This document shows, one piece after another, positions 46,023-54,809 of a DNA stretch of 64,000 nt (position 1 is its first letter; every line of letters begins with the position of its first letter). Location: the NCBI GenBank assembly GCA_003526375.1, contig DPDG01000114.1:61615-125614 (forward strand). The letters run 5' to 3'. This stretch comes from Lentisphaeria bacterium. GTDB taxonomy: Bacteria > Verrucomicrobiota > Lentisphaeria > Victivallales > UBA1829. The translations under genes and the position numbers were made by a program. The notes under the pieces were generated by a model. That model was not told the DNA's origin. It was given only the letters and a program-made list of their open reading frames with translations, and ran no database searches.

Positions 46023-46937
46023 ATGTCTATTCCGGGTTATGTTGATATTCAGATCAACGGTTATCACAATGTGGATTTTTCCGATCCTGAACTTACGGAA
46101 TCGGATTTTCTGCGTACAGCGGAGCGAATCTTTGAGAGCGGGACTTATCTTTTCCTGCCGACCGTCATTACCGGCAGCGAAGAGGTTTACCTGCGCAATA
46201 TCAAACTGATGCATGACGCCGTCGTGAAAAACGGACTCGAAAAACAGATTCCCGGCATTCACTGGGAGGGACCGTTCCTTTCGGATCAGCCCGGTGCCGT
46301 CGGCTGCCACAATCCGGCGTATATCCGGAAGCCGGACTGCCGTTTTCTCGATAAGATCATGGACCATACCGGCGGATTCATCAAACTGATGACCGTCGCC
46401 GCGGAAAACGAGGGTGTGGAGGAGCTGATCCGCCATGCCGTTTCTCTGGGAATCACGGTCGGCTGCGGGCATCAGCTCGCCAATTACGAACAGCTTCAGA
46501 AAGCGGAAAAGGCGGGCGCGCGCACGCTGACACATCTTGGAAACGGAATCCCGAATATGATCAACCGCCATAAGAATCCGGTCTGGTCCGGGCTTGCCTG
46601 CGATGATCTGATTGCCACGATCATTACGGACGGGCATCACCTGCCGCCGGAGCTGATCAAATGCGTAATCCGGATGAAGGGACCCGATAAAGTCATTGTC
46701 ATCAGCGATGCGTCTCCCGTCGCGGGACTGCCCCCGGGACGTTACCACATGCTTGGCAATGATGCCATTCTTGAAGAAAACGGACTGTTCCACAATCCGG
46801 AAAAAGGCTGTCTGGTCGGTTCTTCCGCCAGTATGAGCGACTGCATGAAATATCTGGAATCTCTGGATCTGCTCAGCAAAGAGGATTTGGAGAAAGTTGG
46901 TTACTGCAATGCGATGAAACTCCTCGGAATGCTTTGA
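46023..46937 (+). CDS. nagA: N-acetylglucosamine-6-phosphate deacetylase-like amidohydrolase
   Basis: Deacetylates GlcNAc-6-phosphate to glucosamine-6-phosphate. It has family residues E82 (IHWEGPFL), H150 (GCGHQ), H171 (THLGNGIPN), and D229 (VISDASPVAG). At 304 residues it is shorter than typical NagA (about 380): it starts at VDIQINGYHNVDF and lacks the N-terminal strands of the small beta-domain. Pairing with GH20 suggests a route for N-acetylhexosamines from mucin or chitin-type glycans. A strong terminator follows. Confidence 0.9.
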   Translation: MSIPGYVDIQINGYHNVDFSDPELTESDFLRTAERIFESGTYLFLPTVITGSEEVYLRNIKLMHDAVVKNGLEKQIPGIHWEGPFLSDQPGAVGCHNPAYIRKPDCRFLDKIMDHTGGFIKLMTVAAENEGVEELIRHAVSLGITVGCGHQLANYEQLQKAEKAGARTLTHLGNGIPNMINRHKNPVWSGLACDDLIATIITDGHHLPPELIKCVIRMKGPDKVIVISDASPVAGLPPGRYHMLGNDAILEENGLFHNPEKGCLVGSSASMSDCMKYLESLDLLSKEDLEKVGYCNAMKLLGML

Positions 46938-46946
46938 GAAAGGGTA

Positions 46947-46999
46947 AAAGGCACACAGAACCGGAACGGCGGAAATTGAATCCGGTTCTGTGTCTTTTC
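46947..46999 (+). terminator. Rho-independent terminator after nagA
   Basis: ACACAGAACCGGA (46953-46965) pairs with TCCGGTTCTGTGT (46981-46993), 13 bases perfect, followed by CTTTTCC. A-rich sequence on the left gives some bidirectional character. Confidence 0.92.
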
Positions 47000-47052
47000 C
47001 TTCCGGTTGCCGTGTTTTTTCAATAAAATCTTCTTTTTTTGGGGAAAAGGTC

Positions 47053-47091
47053 TTGACAAATTTGCTAATATGCTTATAATATATATAGCAA
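47053..47091 (+). promoter_or_regulatory. Promoter and inverted-repeat operator of the GntR gene
   Basis: TTGACA (47053-47058) and TATAAT (47075-47080) are 16 bases apart. The inverted repeat TTGCTA (47062-47067) / TAGCAA (47086-47091) brackets the -10 box, a good place for autoregulation by the following regulator. Confidence 0.65.
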
Positions 47092-47115
47092 TTAAGAGAC
47101 GGGGAAGTGGTTTTT

Positions 47116-48162
47116 ATGGGAAGACAGTTGAAATACGATCAGGCACGGCTTGCGGTTCTGAATGTGATCGCCGAGGATCGTCTGCGTCCGGGCGATAAGC
47201 TTGCTCCGGAACGTCAGCTTATTTCCCGCATGAATTGCAGCATGATCACCCTGAGGAAGGCTTTGGAGAGCCTGGAGCGGGAAGGGATGCTGGAGCGCAG
47301 TGTCGGGCGCGGCACTTTCCTGAAACGCTGCGTCACGAACGACAGCAGGAGCGGCAAGATTCTGTTCCTTAATGTGAACCGTCCCGGCGATCTCAGTTAT
47401 CCTCCGCCCCGGGCACGGGAATATATGCAGTTCTATTTCAATGAACGCGGTATGGAGTTTCAGTATCTTCAGGTCAGCAGTTTTTCCAATGAAATCGTGA
47501 AAGAAGCCGAAGATGTGCTCGGCATCCTGCTTTACGGCTGGCTTTCCGATGATTTCATGAAAAGTATCGCAAGCCTGAAGATTCCGATGATCATCGTCGG
47601 GAACAGCCGTCATTTTTCCGGTATTCCGCAGGTGGAGCTGGACATAAAAGCATGTGCGGAACTGGTGACGGAGGATTTGATCCGCGGAGGGGCGAGACGG
47701 ATTGTTTTGTTCAACTCGGCGCCGGACTATTATCCTTCGTATGATCTTGAATCCGGTTTCCGTAAGGCTATGAAGCGGCATGGACTGAATGAAAACGCGG
47801 AAAGTGTGATTTTCATGACCGATGGAAACAGGGGAAAGGAATTGGATCGTCTGATCCCTGCGTATATGGAATATGACGCGATGATCTTTGAACTTGGGAT
47901 TTATTACTCTTTTCTTGCCGCCAGCCGCATCAACCACTGGAATTTGAAGCAGAAGATCGGCATTTCCCCTCTTTCCATTGACTTCATAGATCAATGGAAC
48001 TGTGATCTGGTGCGCGCGTCCCCCGATACGATTTTCGGACGTTTCAGGCAATCAATATTTGAAATCGCGAGCAATATGTTGCTGGAATATATTTTAAGCA
48101 GCAGGGAAATGAAAACAATCAGATTGAAACCGGAGATTGATCATGGTTTGGAGGAGGAATGA
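47116..48162 (+). CDS. GntR-family regulator with LacI-like effector domain
   Basis: A 348-residue regulator. The N-terminal winged helix of GntR type is at about 5-70 (PGDKLAPERQLISRMNCSMI, then TLRKALESLEREGMLERSVG), followed by a periplasmic-binding-type domain (GKILFLNVNR, IIVGNSRHFSGIPQVELDI). This architecture typically senses sugars. It lies at the head of an operon with a pseudopilin and secreted glycan-type proteins, which it probably controls. The ATG at 47116 follows AAGTGG; a GTG at 47107 is less likely. Confidence 0.88.
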   Translation: MGRQLKYDQARLAVLNVIAEDRLRPGDKLAPERQLISRMNCSMITLRKALESLEREGMLERSVGRGTFLKRCVTNDSRSGKILFLNVNRPGDLSYPPPRAREYMQFYFNERGMEFQYLQVSSFSNEIVKEAEDVLGILLYGWLSDDFMKSIASLKIPMIIVGNSRHFSGIPQVELDIKACAELVTEDLIRGGARRIVLFNSAPDYYPSYDLESGFRKAMKRHGLNENAESVIFMTDGNRGKELDRLIPAYMEYDAMIFELGIYYSFLAASRINHWNLKQKIGISPLSIDFIDQWNCDLVRASPDTIFGRFRQSIFEIASNMLLEYILSSREMKTIRLKPEIDHGLEEE

Positions 48163-48163
48163 A

Positions 48164-49084
48164 ATGAACTGGCGGAAAAGGCTTGAACTTACATTGATCG
48201 AATTAATGATGGATAAAACATGTGAAAGGTTGATTCCGTTCCGGCAGAGTCTGCGCCGGCTTTGCGGCGCGAGACGGTCTCCGAGAGAGGACGCAGTCAA
48301 TTCACACCCTGCTTTACCGGGAAGTTTTCCTGTTCGATTGCCTGATTGTTCTTCCGTTCTTTCTTGCTTCAGAGTCCCCAGTTCCATGTCCTTGCTTCGC
48401 AGGGAGGAAATGAAGACATTTACATTGATAGAATTGCTTATTGTTGTATCAATCATTGCGATTCTGGCTGGAATGCTTCTGCCTGCCTTAAATAAAGCGC
48501 GTGAGGCCGCCTGGAAGATATCATGCGTCAACAACCTGAAAAGTATCGGAGTGGCATCGCAGATATATACTGCGGATCATAATGATATGGTGGTGGTATC
48601 TAAATATAACAATTCTGATCCTTTGACCTGGATGACACTGCTGTGCGGTTCAAAACAGCTGAATTGTTCAGATCTGACCGCACAGAACACGCAACTTCCG
48701 TTCAAGGTTTTTCAATGTCTGGCAGCGTCGCGTATTCCCTCAAATGGGACAAACTGGACTTCAGGCTGGTACAACTGGGCTCCTATATCAAAAGCCGGTT
48801 ATGGACTCAATTGGAGGTTGACCCGCTATTCTCCCAAAATAACCGGAATCAAGTATCCTCTTTCGACCGTTCCATTGGTTTTTGAATCTGCTGCCCTTGT
48901 TCCGGATGTGGGCTATAACAGCCCGGCAACTGCCGACCAGCAGTTGCGCCTGCGCCGTCATAACCGGTCCAGCAATGTGCTTTTCCTGGATGGACATGTG
49001 GAAAATTTTCCGGTGGCGGTATTCTTTTCCAGCCTCAGATCCAATAAGATTCACTGTGTTATAGAAAATGGAGTTGGGTATTGA
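48164..49084 (+). CDS. Type IV pseudopilin-like protein with duplicated prepilin motif
   Basis: A 306-residue reading frame. From residue 83 it is a normal pseudopilin: MKTFTLIELLIVVSIIAILA, then a globular domain ending in RSSNVLFLDGHVENF. Before it lie 82 unusual residues: the start MNWRKRLELTLIELM contains a second, degenerate prepilin motif, followed by a basic, cysteine-bearing stretch (CERLIPFRQSLRRLCGARR) with no resemblance to pseudopilins. The ATG at 48164 is one base past the GntR stop with GAGGAGG 6 bases upstream. The internal ATG at 48410 has GGAGG only two bases away. Either start is possible. Confidence 0.8.
   Translation: MNWRKRLELTLIELMMDKTCERLIPFRQSLRRLCGARRSPREDAVNSHPALPGSFPVRLPDCSSVLSCFRVPSSMSLLRREEMKTFTLIELLIVVSIIAILAGMLLPALNKAREAAWKISCVNNLKSIGVASQIYTADHNDMVVVSKYNNSDPLTWMTLLCGSKQLNCSDLTAQNTQLPFKVFQCLAASRIPSNGTNWTSGWYNWAPISKAGYGLNWRLTRYSPKITGIKYPLSTVPLVFESAALVPDVGYNSPATADQQLRLRRHNRSSNVLFLDGHVENFPVAVFFSSLRSNKIHCVIENGVGY
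48189..48436 (+). repeat. Direct repeats of prepilin-motif DNA bracketing a 231-bp insert
   Basis: TTACATTGATCGAATTA (48189-48205) and TTACATTGATAGAATTG (48420-48436) match at 15 of 17 positions and are 231 bases (77 codons) apart, both encoding LTLIEL/FTLIEL in the same frame. The segment between has no stop in that frame. It looks like an insertion with duplicated target or a partial internal duplication. Confidence 0.7.
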
Positions 49085-49086
49085 AT

Positions 49087-51135
49087 ATGAAATATTGTTC
49101 AGCAGTCATCCTTTGTTTTACCGGCATATTTCTCTCTGCGGGACAGTTTGAGCTGGCGCCCGGAAAAGAGACGGTTTTGAACATTCCCGCCTCGGACAGC
49201 AGTCGCATTCTGCGGATTCGGGCCCGTCTGAATCTGCCGGAAGGGAGAGAGGCGTGGGGAGGATATTTCCTTGGAATGACTCTCAATGGAAAGGAGCTCC
49301 CTCTGCCTGTAAATACCGGCATTCTCTGGAATATTGCAAAGGTGCCTCCTGTTTCTGCTCCCCAATATTCGGAAGGGAAGAAGGCATGGTTTGTCAAAGC
49401 TGATTCCAACTGGATTGCATTTGACTGCGAGATTCCGGGGAATGCTTTTCGGCGAACGGCTTATCTTGCGTGGAAAAATATCCGCGGTGACCGCTCCGGT
49501 TATACCAATGCGTATTATGACAAAGTGTTCCGGCTTGACGAAAGGGAGAATGCACTGAGCCTGAAAAACTGTTCGGAACGCTACACGATGATCTGTGATA
49601 TTGCGACTGCACCCTTGCATGGCGATCTGCTTTTTTCTCAACCGGCGGCGGGAAAAAGCATTTTGCCGTGGAGTTTTCCGGAATGTTCCGAGGTCCGGGG
49701 CGTGCTGAAACTGCGTGTATGCGCAGGAGAACGGGAGCCTGCCATGCTGGCGCTTCGCAATCTTGGAAAGAATGATGTCGCTTTTTCATGGAATCTTGCG
49801 GATTTTCGAGCTGTGTCAGGGGCGGTTATCCCTGCATCCGCGGCGGATATCCGGGTTCAGGAGTATTACAAAGTAAAAGACGGGAGTGCAACCCTGCAAT
49901 ATGCCGGACTGGATGGGCATGTGCTTCGGATTCCTGACCGGTTGACGGCTCAGAAAATCTGGCGGGTGAAAAAAAATGAAAGCGGCGCACTCTGGCTTCT
50001 CCTGACCGCGCCGGAGAATGCCGCTCCGGGGATTTACCGTTCGGAACTGGTGTTGAATGGAATCTGCCGGATTCCTGTGGAGTTGGAAATTCTTCCCTTC
50101 AAGCTTGCCCGCTCTCCGCGTATTTACGGGCTTTGGACCAACTCGCTGCCGGGGAGGGACGGAAAGAAAAGGAAACAGCAGGTACAGGATCTTCAGAAAC
50201 ATGGGATCAGCAACATTCTGCTTGACGCCTGGACGGTTCCGGTTCCGCTTGCAAAAGACGGAACACCGGATACAAGACATTTTGATCGGGCGCTTGCCTG
50301 GTTGAAAGAGGAGGGGCTGAATCGGCAGGTTCTGATTTATGGCCTGCTTGGTCCGCTGCTGCGGGATATAGGCAAGGCGGCAGGGACAGATGATTATACG
50401 GCGCCGGAATTTCAGAAGATTCTCATTCCTGTTTTTGAAACACTGGCGCTTCATGCGGAACGGCAGGGATTTCAGATCTATTTCCACTGCACGGATGAGC
50501 CGGATATTCACCCTGATACCGTTCCGGCATTTGAAAAGTTCTGCCGGATGCTCCGAAATAGGACTGCATTGAAAATAGCCTCCAATGCAACGCCCGCCGG
50601 TGTGCGGAAATGGGAGGGGCTGCTTGACTTGAACCTGTCCGCCGCTTACAACGGGGTGATCGACGGCTGGCTTGGGAAGGGATATGTCAATCCGTTTTAC
50701 CGTCAATGGGGAGAGTGTCCGCCGGAATACATCCGCGAACACTGCCGTTATTCTTATGTGCAGGTCCGTTCCCGGAATCCTCTCTCCGCCCGTGCCGATT
50801 TCGGTTTTTACTGCGATGCCATGAATTTGAAAGGCATGTGGGGATTTGCATATTACTGGGACAGCAGCGATTGGTATATTGCATGGCCGTTTCCGGAAAA
50901 CGACGGACGTTACGGTACGACCGTCGGCTGGGAGATGCTCCATGCCGGCATTCAGGACAGCCGCTGTCTGCATACCCTGCATGAACTGGCGGCAAGGAAA
51001 GGCGAGACGGTTCAATTCAAGCTTCCGGCGATGCCGGAACTGATGCGGATGGAAGCAGAGGAGCTGGCAGCGCTGAGAAATGAGATCATAGAAGAAATAT
51101 TGAATTTGTCACATAACGATAAGGAGAAACAATGA
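49087..51135 (+). CDS. Secreted DUF4091 protein (glycoside-hydrolase-like)
   Basis: A 682-residue exported protein: signal MKYCSAVILCFTGIFLSAG, two beta-rich domains (about 20-330), then a TIM-barrel-like part (PRIYGLWTNSLPGRDGKKR, FQIYFHCTDEPDIHP, and NLKGMWGFAYYWDSSDWY) typical of DUF4091. The CTDEP motif would place an acidic residue in the catalytic position. These proteins are abundant in Lentisphaerota and thought to act on polysaccharides; no activity is known for this one. It is three bases from the pseudopilin stop and overlaps the next gene by four bases. Confidence 0.8.
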   Translation: MKYCSAVILCFTGIFLSAGQFELAPGKETVLNIPASDSSRILRIRARLNLPEGREAWGGYFLGMTLNGKELPLPVNTGILWNIAKVPPVSAPQYSEGKKAWFVKADSNWIAFDCEIPGNAFRRTAYLAWKNIRGDRSGYTNAYYDKVFRLDERENALSLKNCSERYTMICDIATAPLHGDLLFSQPAAGKSILPWSFPECSEVRGVLKLRVCAGEREPAMLALRNLGKNDVAFSWNLADFRAVSGAVIPASAADIRVQEYYKVKDGSATLQYAGLDGHVLRIPDRLTAQKIWRVKKNESGALWLLLTAPENAAPGIYRSELVLNGICRIPVELEILPFKLARSPRIYGLWTNSLPGRDGKKRKQQVQDLQKHGISNILLDAWTVPVPLAKDGTPDTRHFDRALAWLKEEGLNRQVLIYGLLGPLLRDIGKAAGTDDYTAPEFQKILIPVFETLALHAERQGFQIYFHCTDEPDIHPDTVPAFEKFCRMLRNRTALKIASNATPAGVRKWEGLLDLNLSAAYNGVIDGWLGKGYVNPFYRQWGECPPEYIREHCRYSYVQVRSRNPLSARADFGFYCDAMNLKGMWGFAYYWDSSDWYIAWPFPENDGRYGTTVGWEMLHAGIQDSRCLHTLHELAARKGETVQFKLPAMPELMRMEAEELAALRNEIIEEILNLSHNDKEKQ

Positions 51136-51686
51136 AAGCGACATTGATGTTCGCGATGCTTGCATCGGCGGCTGTTCTGACGGGCGGGGAAGTCAAAATT
51201 GACAGATATGAAGTCCTTCCCGGCAATTACTACAAACATTTCGGGACAAAGCTGGACAGCGATCTGCTTCCTGTAAAGGATGGCAGGACTGTGCGTAAAG
51301 GTCTGTTGACTGACGGCAAGATACGTTATGCACCTGGAACCGGAGTCTGTTACGTTTTCTGGCACTCAAAACCGGAAGATAGTTGTGTCACATTTTCCCT
51401 GATGCTTGAGAAACCGCAAAAGATTACTTCCATTCAGGTTTTCGGTCAGAATCTTTCATCCATGTATACCGTATTGAAGGCGTCGGCGGAATGCGGCGAG
51501 GATGAGATCGGCATGGAGCCTGCCGGACAGATTGCCGTGCCGGAGGCGGAAAGAAAGAAAAGAGACTGGCAGTTGACTATTCCCTGCGGTAAAAAAGCCG
51601 GAATACTGAAAGTGACCGTCTGGACGGGTCCCGATCATTATTTAAATGTTACCGAAATCAAATTGTTGGGAGAGTCGGAATCATGA
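51132..51686 (+). CDS. Secreted F5/8 type C-like carbohydrate-binding protein
   Basis: A 184-residue exported protein: signal MKATLMFAMLASAAVLTGG, then a jelly-roll-like domain with LLTDGKIRYAPGTG, VTFSLMLEKPQKITSIQVFG, and a last strand VTEIKLLGESES. The LTDG and DxGxxxxIxxIxV-type pattern resembles the discoidin (F5/8 C) fold. It probably binds glycans together with the flanking enzymes. It overlaps both neighbours by four bases (ATGA). Confidence 0.65.
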   Translation: MKATLMFAMLASAAVLTGGEVKIDRYEVLPGNYYKHFGTKLDSDLLPVKDGRTVRKGLLTDGKIRYAPGTGVCYVFWHSKPEDSCVTFSLMLEKPQKITSIQVFGQNLSSMYTVLKASAECGEDEIGMEPAGQIAVPEAERKKRDWQLTIPCGKKAGILKVTVWTGPDHYLNVTEIKLLGESES

Positions 51687-54229
51687 TGCTGAAAACTATT
51701 GGAGCCATTACAGTTTTCACGTATGCCGCGCTTCTCTTCTCTGCGCCGTTGCTGGACCCCGTAATTCTTGAGAATGAATATTTGAAACTGACGGTGGACC
51801 GTCAGCGGGGAGCGACTCTCCGCAGCCTTATCGATAAGAAAAACGGTGCTGAGGCGGCAAGAGAGTTCCTTTCCGGAAAATATTGGTGCGGGGCATTGGC
51901 GGAAGACCGGCTTGCCGGTGAAGGATATCCCGGGGAAATTACCCGGCTGTCTTATAAAGGCGAGGTCAGGCGAACCGGCAGTATGCAGATATTGGCGCTT
52001 GAATGTATTTCAGAAAATGAAAAATATCCGGGGCTCGCATTTGCAAAAAACTATTATCTGAAAGACCGGGCGCGCTATCTTGAAGTAGAGTGGCGCATCA
52101 CCAATACAGGGAAGACGGCACGTGTGATTACCCCCTGGGTTCATAATATTATCAGCAGAGATTATCGGAACACGGTTTTGCCGAAACGGGATGGAGTCAA
52201 GCTGATTCCGCCATCAGCGGATTACTTTCAGGACCCTGTCCGCAACTGGCTGGGGGCTTACAATCCTGACAGTCGCAGACTGATCTATTTTTCCGCCGGT
52301 TTCCGGAAACTGCTGAAACACTATTACTGTTTCTGGAACGGTTATCATACATTGGAATGGACATTTCAGCCTGTGAAGCTGCGCCCGGAAGAAAGATGGA
52401 CTGCTGTTTATCGAATCGGTTTAGCGGAGCCTGCGACTGTGCCGGCCGCCGTTTCCGAAGATGCGGTCCTTTCCTACCGCTGGGCGGATGAGGCGCTTGT
52501 TTTGGAGGTATATCCCACTTCGGATCTTGGAGCGCTCGGAGTTAAAGTTTTTGCAGACGGGAAAGAGTGTTTCTCACGGAATGCGGAACTCTTTATTTCC
52601 GGAAAACCGCTGGAACTGAGGATACCGTCTGCCGATCTCCCTCAAAAAAGCGTGCCGCTGGAGGTCAAGCTGTTCAGGAACGGGCGGGAGCTTGAACAGG
52701 CGGGAAGAAGTCTGGTGGTTTACGTTGATCCCGAACATAAGACAAGTGTTATGAATACCGCTCTTGAAGCATGGGCTTCGTCTGAGTCTCCTTATCAGAA
52801 AATAGTACCGCAGAATGTCACTGCAAAGCTTCATCGGGCGGATTCTGCTCTTTCTCTTGCGGAAGTGTCTCCCTATATCAAGGTTTTTGAACAGGACCGT
52901 TTTCTGAAAGGAGAACTGAATCAGGAACTCCGAACCCTGCGCAACAGCCGTTTTTACCGCCAGTTCGTCATTGCCAACCACGGCAATGCCCCGTTGACAT
53001 TCCGCCTGAACCGGCGTTCCGCCGTATTGAAACATGGCGCTGATCGGTTGCCGGTTTCCGTCCGGCGTATCGGCTTTATCGGGACGAAGCAGCCGACCGG
53101 GTTCGATTTGAATTCTCCTGTCGGGCGTTACCCGGACCCGCTTCTCCCTCTGGATTCGGATATCGTGACCGTTCCGCCGAAAAGCAATCTGCCGCTTTTC
53201 CTGGAAGTTTTTGTCCCGGCGGCACAGGCTGTCGGAAATTATGAAGGCGTAATTTTATTGACGAATGGGAAAGAACGTCTTGAACTGCCTGTCTCATGCA
53301 CAGTTCTGCCTGCGGCGTTTCCCGCTCGAAGTACTCTCCGCAGCACGGCGGGATGTTGGGCGCTTTCTCCTGAACTTTTGAAAGCCGTCGGGTCGAAAGA
53401 TACTCCTGCGGAATTTCAGAAAAAATGTCGCAGTCTGTATTACAGGCATCGCCTTACACCGCGTGAAAACGGAGTAAAATGGACTTTTGATGCAGATATG
53501 GAGAAGCAGATGGCGGAACTTGAGGAAAATCATGCGGTAAGCATTGCGGTTCCGGATTTTGTCATCAGAAAACCGGATGCATTCAAAAAAGCGGTGGAGG
53601 TTCTCAGGAGACATCATCTTTACAAGCAGGCATTTTATTATACCATTGATGAAGCTCCGGCGGCTCTCTTCCCGAAAGTAATTGAAGAATGCCGGAAAAT
53701 CCATACCCTTTTCCCTGATTTTAAAGTTCTTGGAACCATTTATGAAGAAGATGTTTCAGCACTTTACGGTTCCGTCAATATCTGGTGCCGGAGCAGCATC
53801 CGGAAAGAACCATGGCATGAAATACGGCGGCGGGCAGGGGATGAGTTCATGTCGTCCAATCTGCCGGGAGTTCATCTTGAGGCGCCGGGGATTGCCCCGA
53901 TACTTACGTTCCTGCGGATGAAGGAGTGCGGATACAGCGGTTTCCTGTTCTGGAATATGATCGGAGGGTATGGCAAGGACAATCCGTGGGAAAACATCGA
54001 ATGTGCCGGGCAGAACGGCAATGCGCATCTGCTTTATCCGCATGCATCGGGTCCAGTGGAAACTTTACGCTGGAAATATATTGCAAAAGGCGTTGAGTTA
54101 TTTGACCTGCTGTCCATGCTGGAGAAGTCCGAACCGGATAAATATATGGAAATACAAATGGGGTTGAAAGAGGTCGGCAAGCTTCCGGATCTGGAAAAAC
54201 TTTACTCCCGGCTTATGGATTTGCTGTAA
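51683..54229 (+). CDS. Large secreted DUF4091-like protein
   Basis: An 848-residue exported protein: signal MMLKTIGAITVFTYAALLFSA, an N-terminal beta-domain resembling galactose-mutarotase-like folds (NEYLKLTVDRQRGATLRSLI, YLEVEWRITNTGKTARV), an internal beta-sandwich, and a C-terminal barrel with YYTIDEAPAALFPKVIEECR and CGYSGFLFWNMIGGYGKDN. The acidic pair in IDEAP matches the TDEP position of its DUF4091 neighbour. It is the last gene of the GntR-headed operon. Confidence 0.72.
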   Translation: MMLKTIGAITVFTYAALLFSAPLLDPVILENEYLKLTVDRQRGATLRSLIDKKNGAEAAREFLSGKYWCGALAEDRLAGEGYPGEITRLSYKGEVRRTGSMQILALECISENEKYPGLAFAKNYYLKDRARYLEVEWRITNTGKTARVITPWVHNIISRDYRNTVLPKRDGVKLIPPSADYFQDPVRNWLGAYNPDSRRLIYFSAGFRKLLKHYYCFWNGYHTLEWTFQPVKLRPEERWTAVYRIGLAEPATVPAAVSEDAVLSYRWADEALVLEVYPTSDLGALGVKVFADGKECFSRNAELFISGKPLELRIPSADLPQKSVPLEVKLFRNGRELEQAGRSLVVYVDPEHKTSVMNTALEAWASSESPYQKIVPQNVTAKLHRADSALSLAEVSPYIKVFEQDRFLKGELNQELRTLRNSRFYRQFVIANHGNAPLTFRLNRRSAVLKHGADRLPVSVRRIGFIGTKQPTGFDLNSPVGRYPDPLLPLDSDIVTVPPKSNLPLFLEVFVPAAQAVGNYEGVILLTNGKERLELPVSCTVLPAAFPARSTLRSTAGCWALSPELLKAVGSKDTPAEFQKKCRSLYYRHRLTPRENGVKWTFDADMEKQMAELEENHAVSIAVPDFVIRKPDAFKKAVEVLRRHHLYKQAFYYTIDEAPAALFPKVIEECRKIHTLFPDFKVLGTIYEEDVSALYGSVNIWCRSSIRKEPWHEIRRRAGDEFMSSNLPGVHLEAPGIAPILTFLRMKECGYSGFLFWNMIGGYGKDNPWENIECAGQNGNAHLLYPHASGPVETLRWKYIAKGVELFDLLSMLEKSEPDKYMEIQMGLKEVGKLPDLEKLYSRLMDLL

Positions 54230-54365
54230 ATGATGACGGCGTCTGTTGTGCCTGACTGTTTTTTAAGAATGCCGGAACGGAAAATAAATCGTGATTTTTT
54301 TCTGGTTCACAGTAGACTTTTTACTGAAAATCCGGTAATTTACAGCAAAAACGAAAGGTTCTGCC

Positions 54366-54722
54366 ATGAAATATCTTTTACTTGAATATCCGAAATGCTC
54401 CACCTGCCGGAAAGCGAAAAAGTTTCTTGACGATCACGGCATTTCTTATGAAGACCGTCATATCGTCGAACGGAACCCCACTGCGGGCGAGCTCGGAAAA
54501 TGGATCGCCGCCAGCGGGTTTCCGGTCCGGAAATTCTTCAACACCAGCGGACTTCTCTACAAGTCCATGCAGTTGAAAGAACGTCTGCCGGAGATGTCCG
54601 GCGAGGAACAGATCGGACTGCTCGCGACCAACGGAATGCTGGTCAGGCGTCCACTCCTGATCGGCGGAGACCGCGTTCTCGTCGGTTTCCGGGAGATGGA
54701 ATGGGCGGCACTTCTCAAGTAA
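54366..54722 (+). CDS. ArsC/Spx/MgsR-family protein
   Basis: A 118-residue thioredoxin-fold protein with CSTC at 11-14, KKFLDDHGISYEDRHIV, a VRKFFNTSGLLYK motif, and LLIGGDRVLVGF near the end. The family includes arsenate reductase ArsC and the redox regulators Spx/MgsR; the CxxC and lack of ars neighbours favour the YffB/MgsR-like type, so I give no symbol. Confidence 0.85.
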   Translation: MKYLLLEYPKCSTCRKAKKFLDDHGISYEDRHIVERNPTAGELGKWIAASGFPVRKFFNTSGLLYKSMQLKERLPEMSGEEQIGLLATNGMLVRRPLLIGGDRVLVGFREMEWAALLK

Positions 54723-54800
54723 GATGAGTTCCGGCAACAGAAGAACAGGACATTTTAATTTCCGGTTGTCCGGAGCCTCCTGTTCTTCCGCCGGAACATC
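54723..54800. repeat. Long imperfect inverted repeat between two convergent genes
   Basis: TTCCGGC and GAAGAACAGGA (54729-54750) pair with TCCTGTTCTTC and GCCGGAA (54778-54796); a smaller hairpin TCCGG/CCGGA sits in the loop (54761-54774). It probably acts as a transcription stop for both genes although T-runs are missing. Confidence 0.6.
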
Positions 54801-54809
54801 ATTGCCGGA

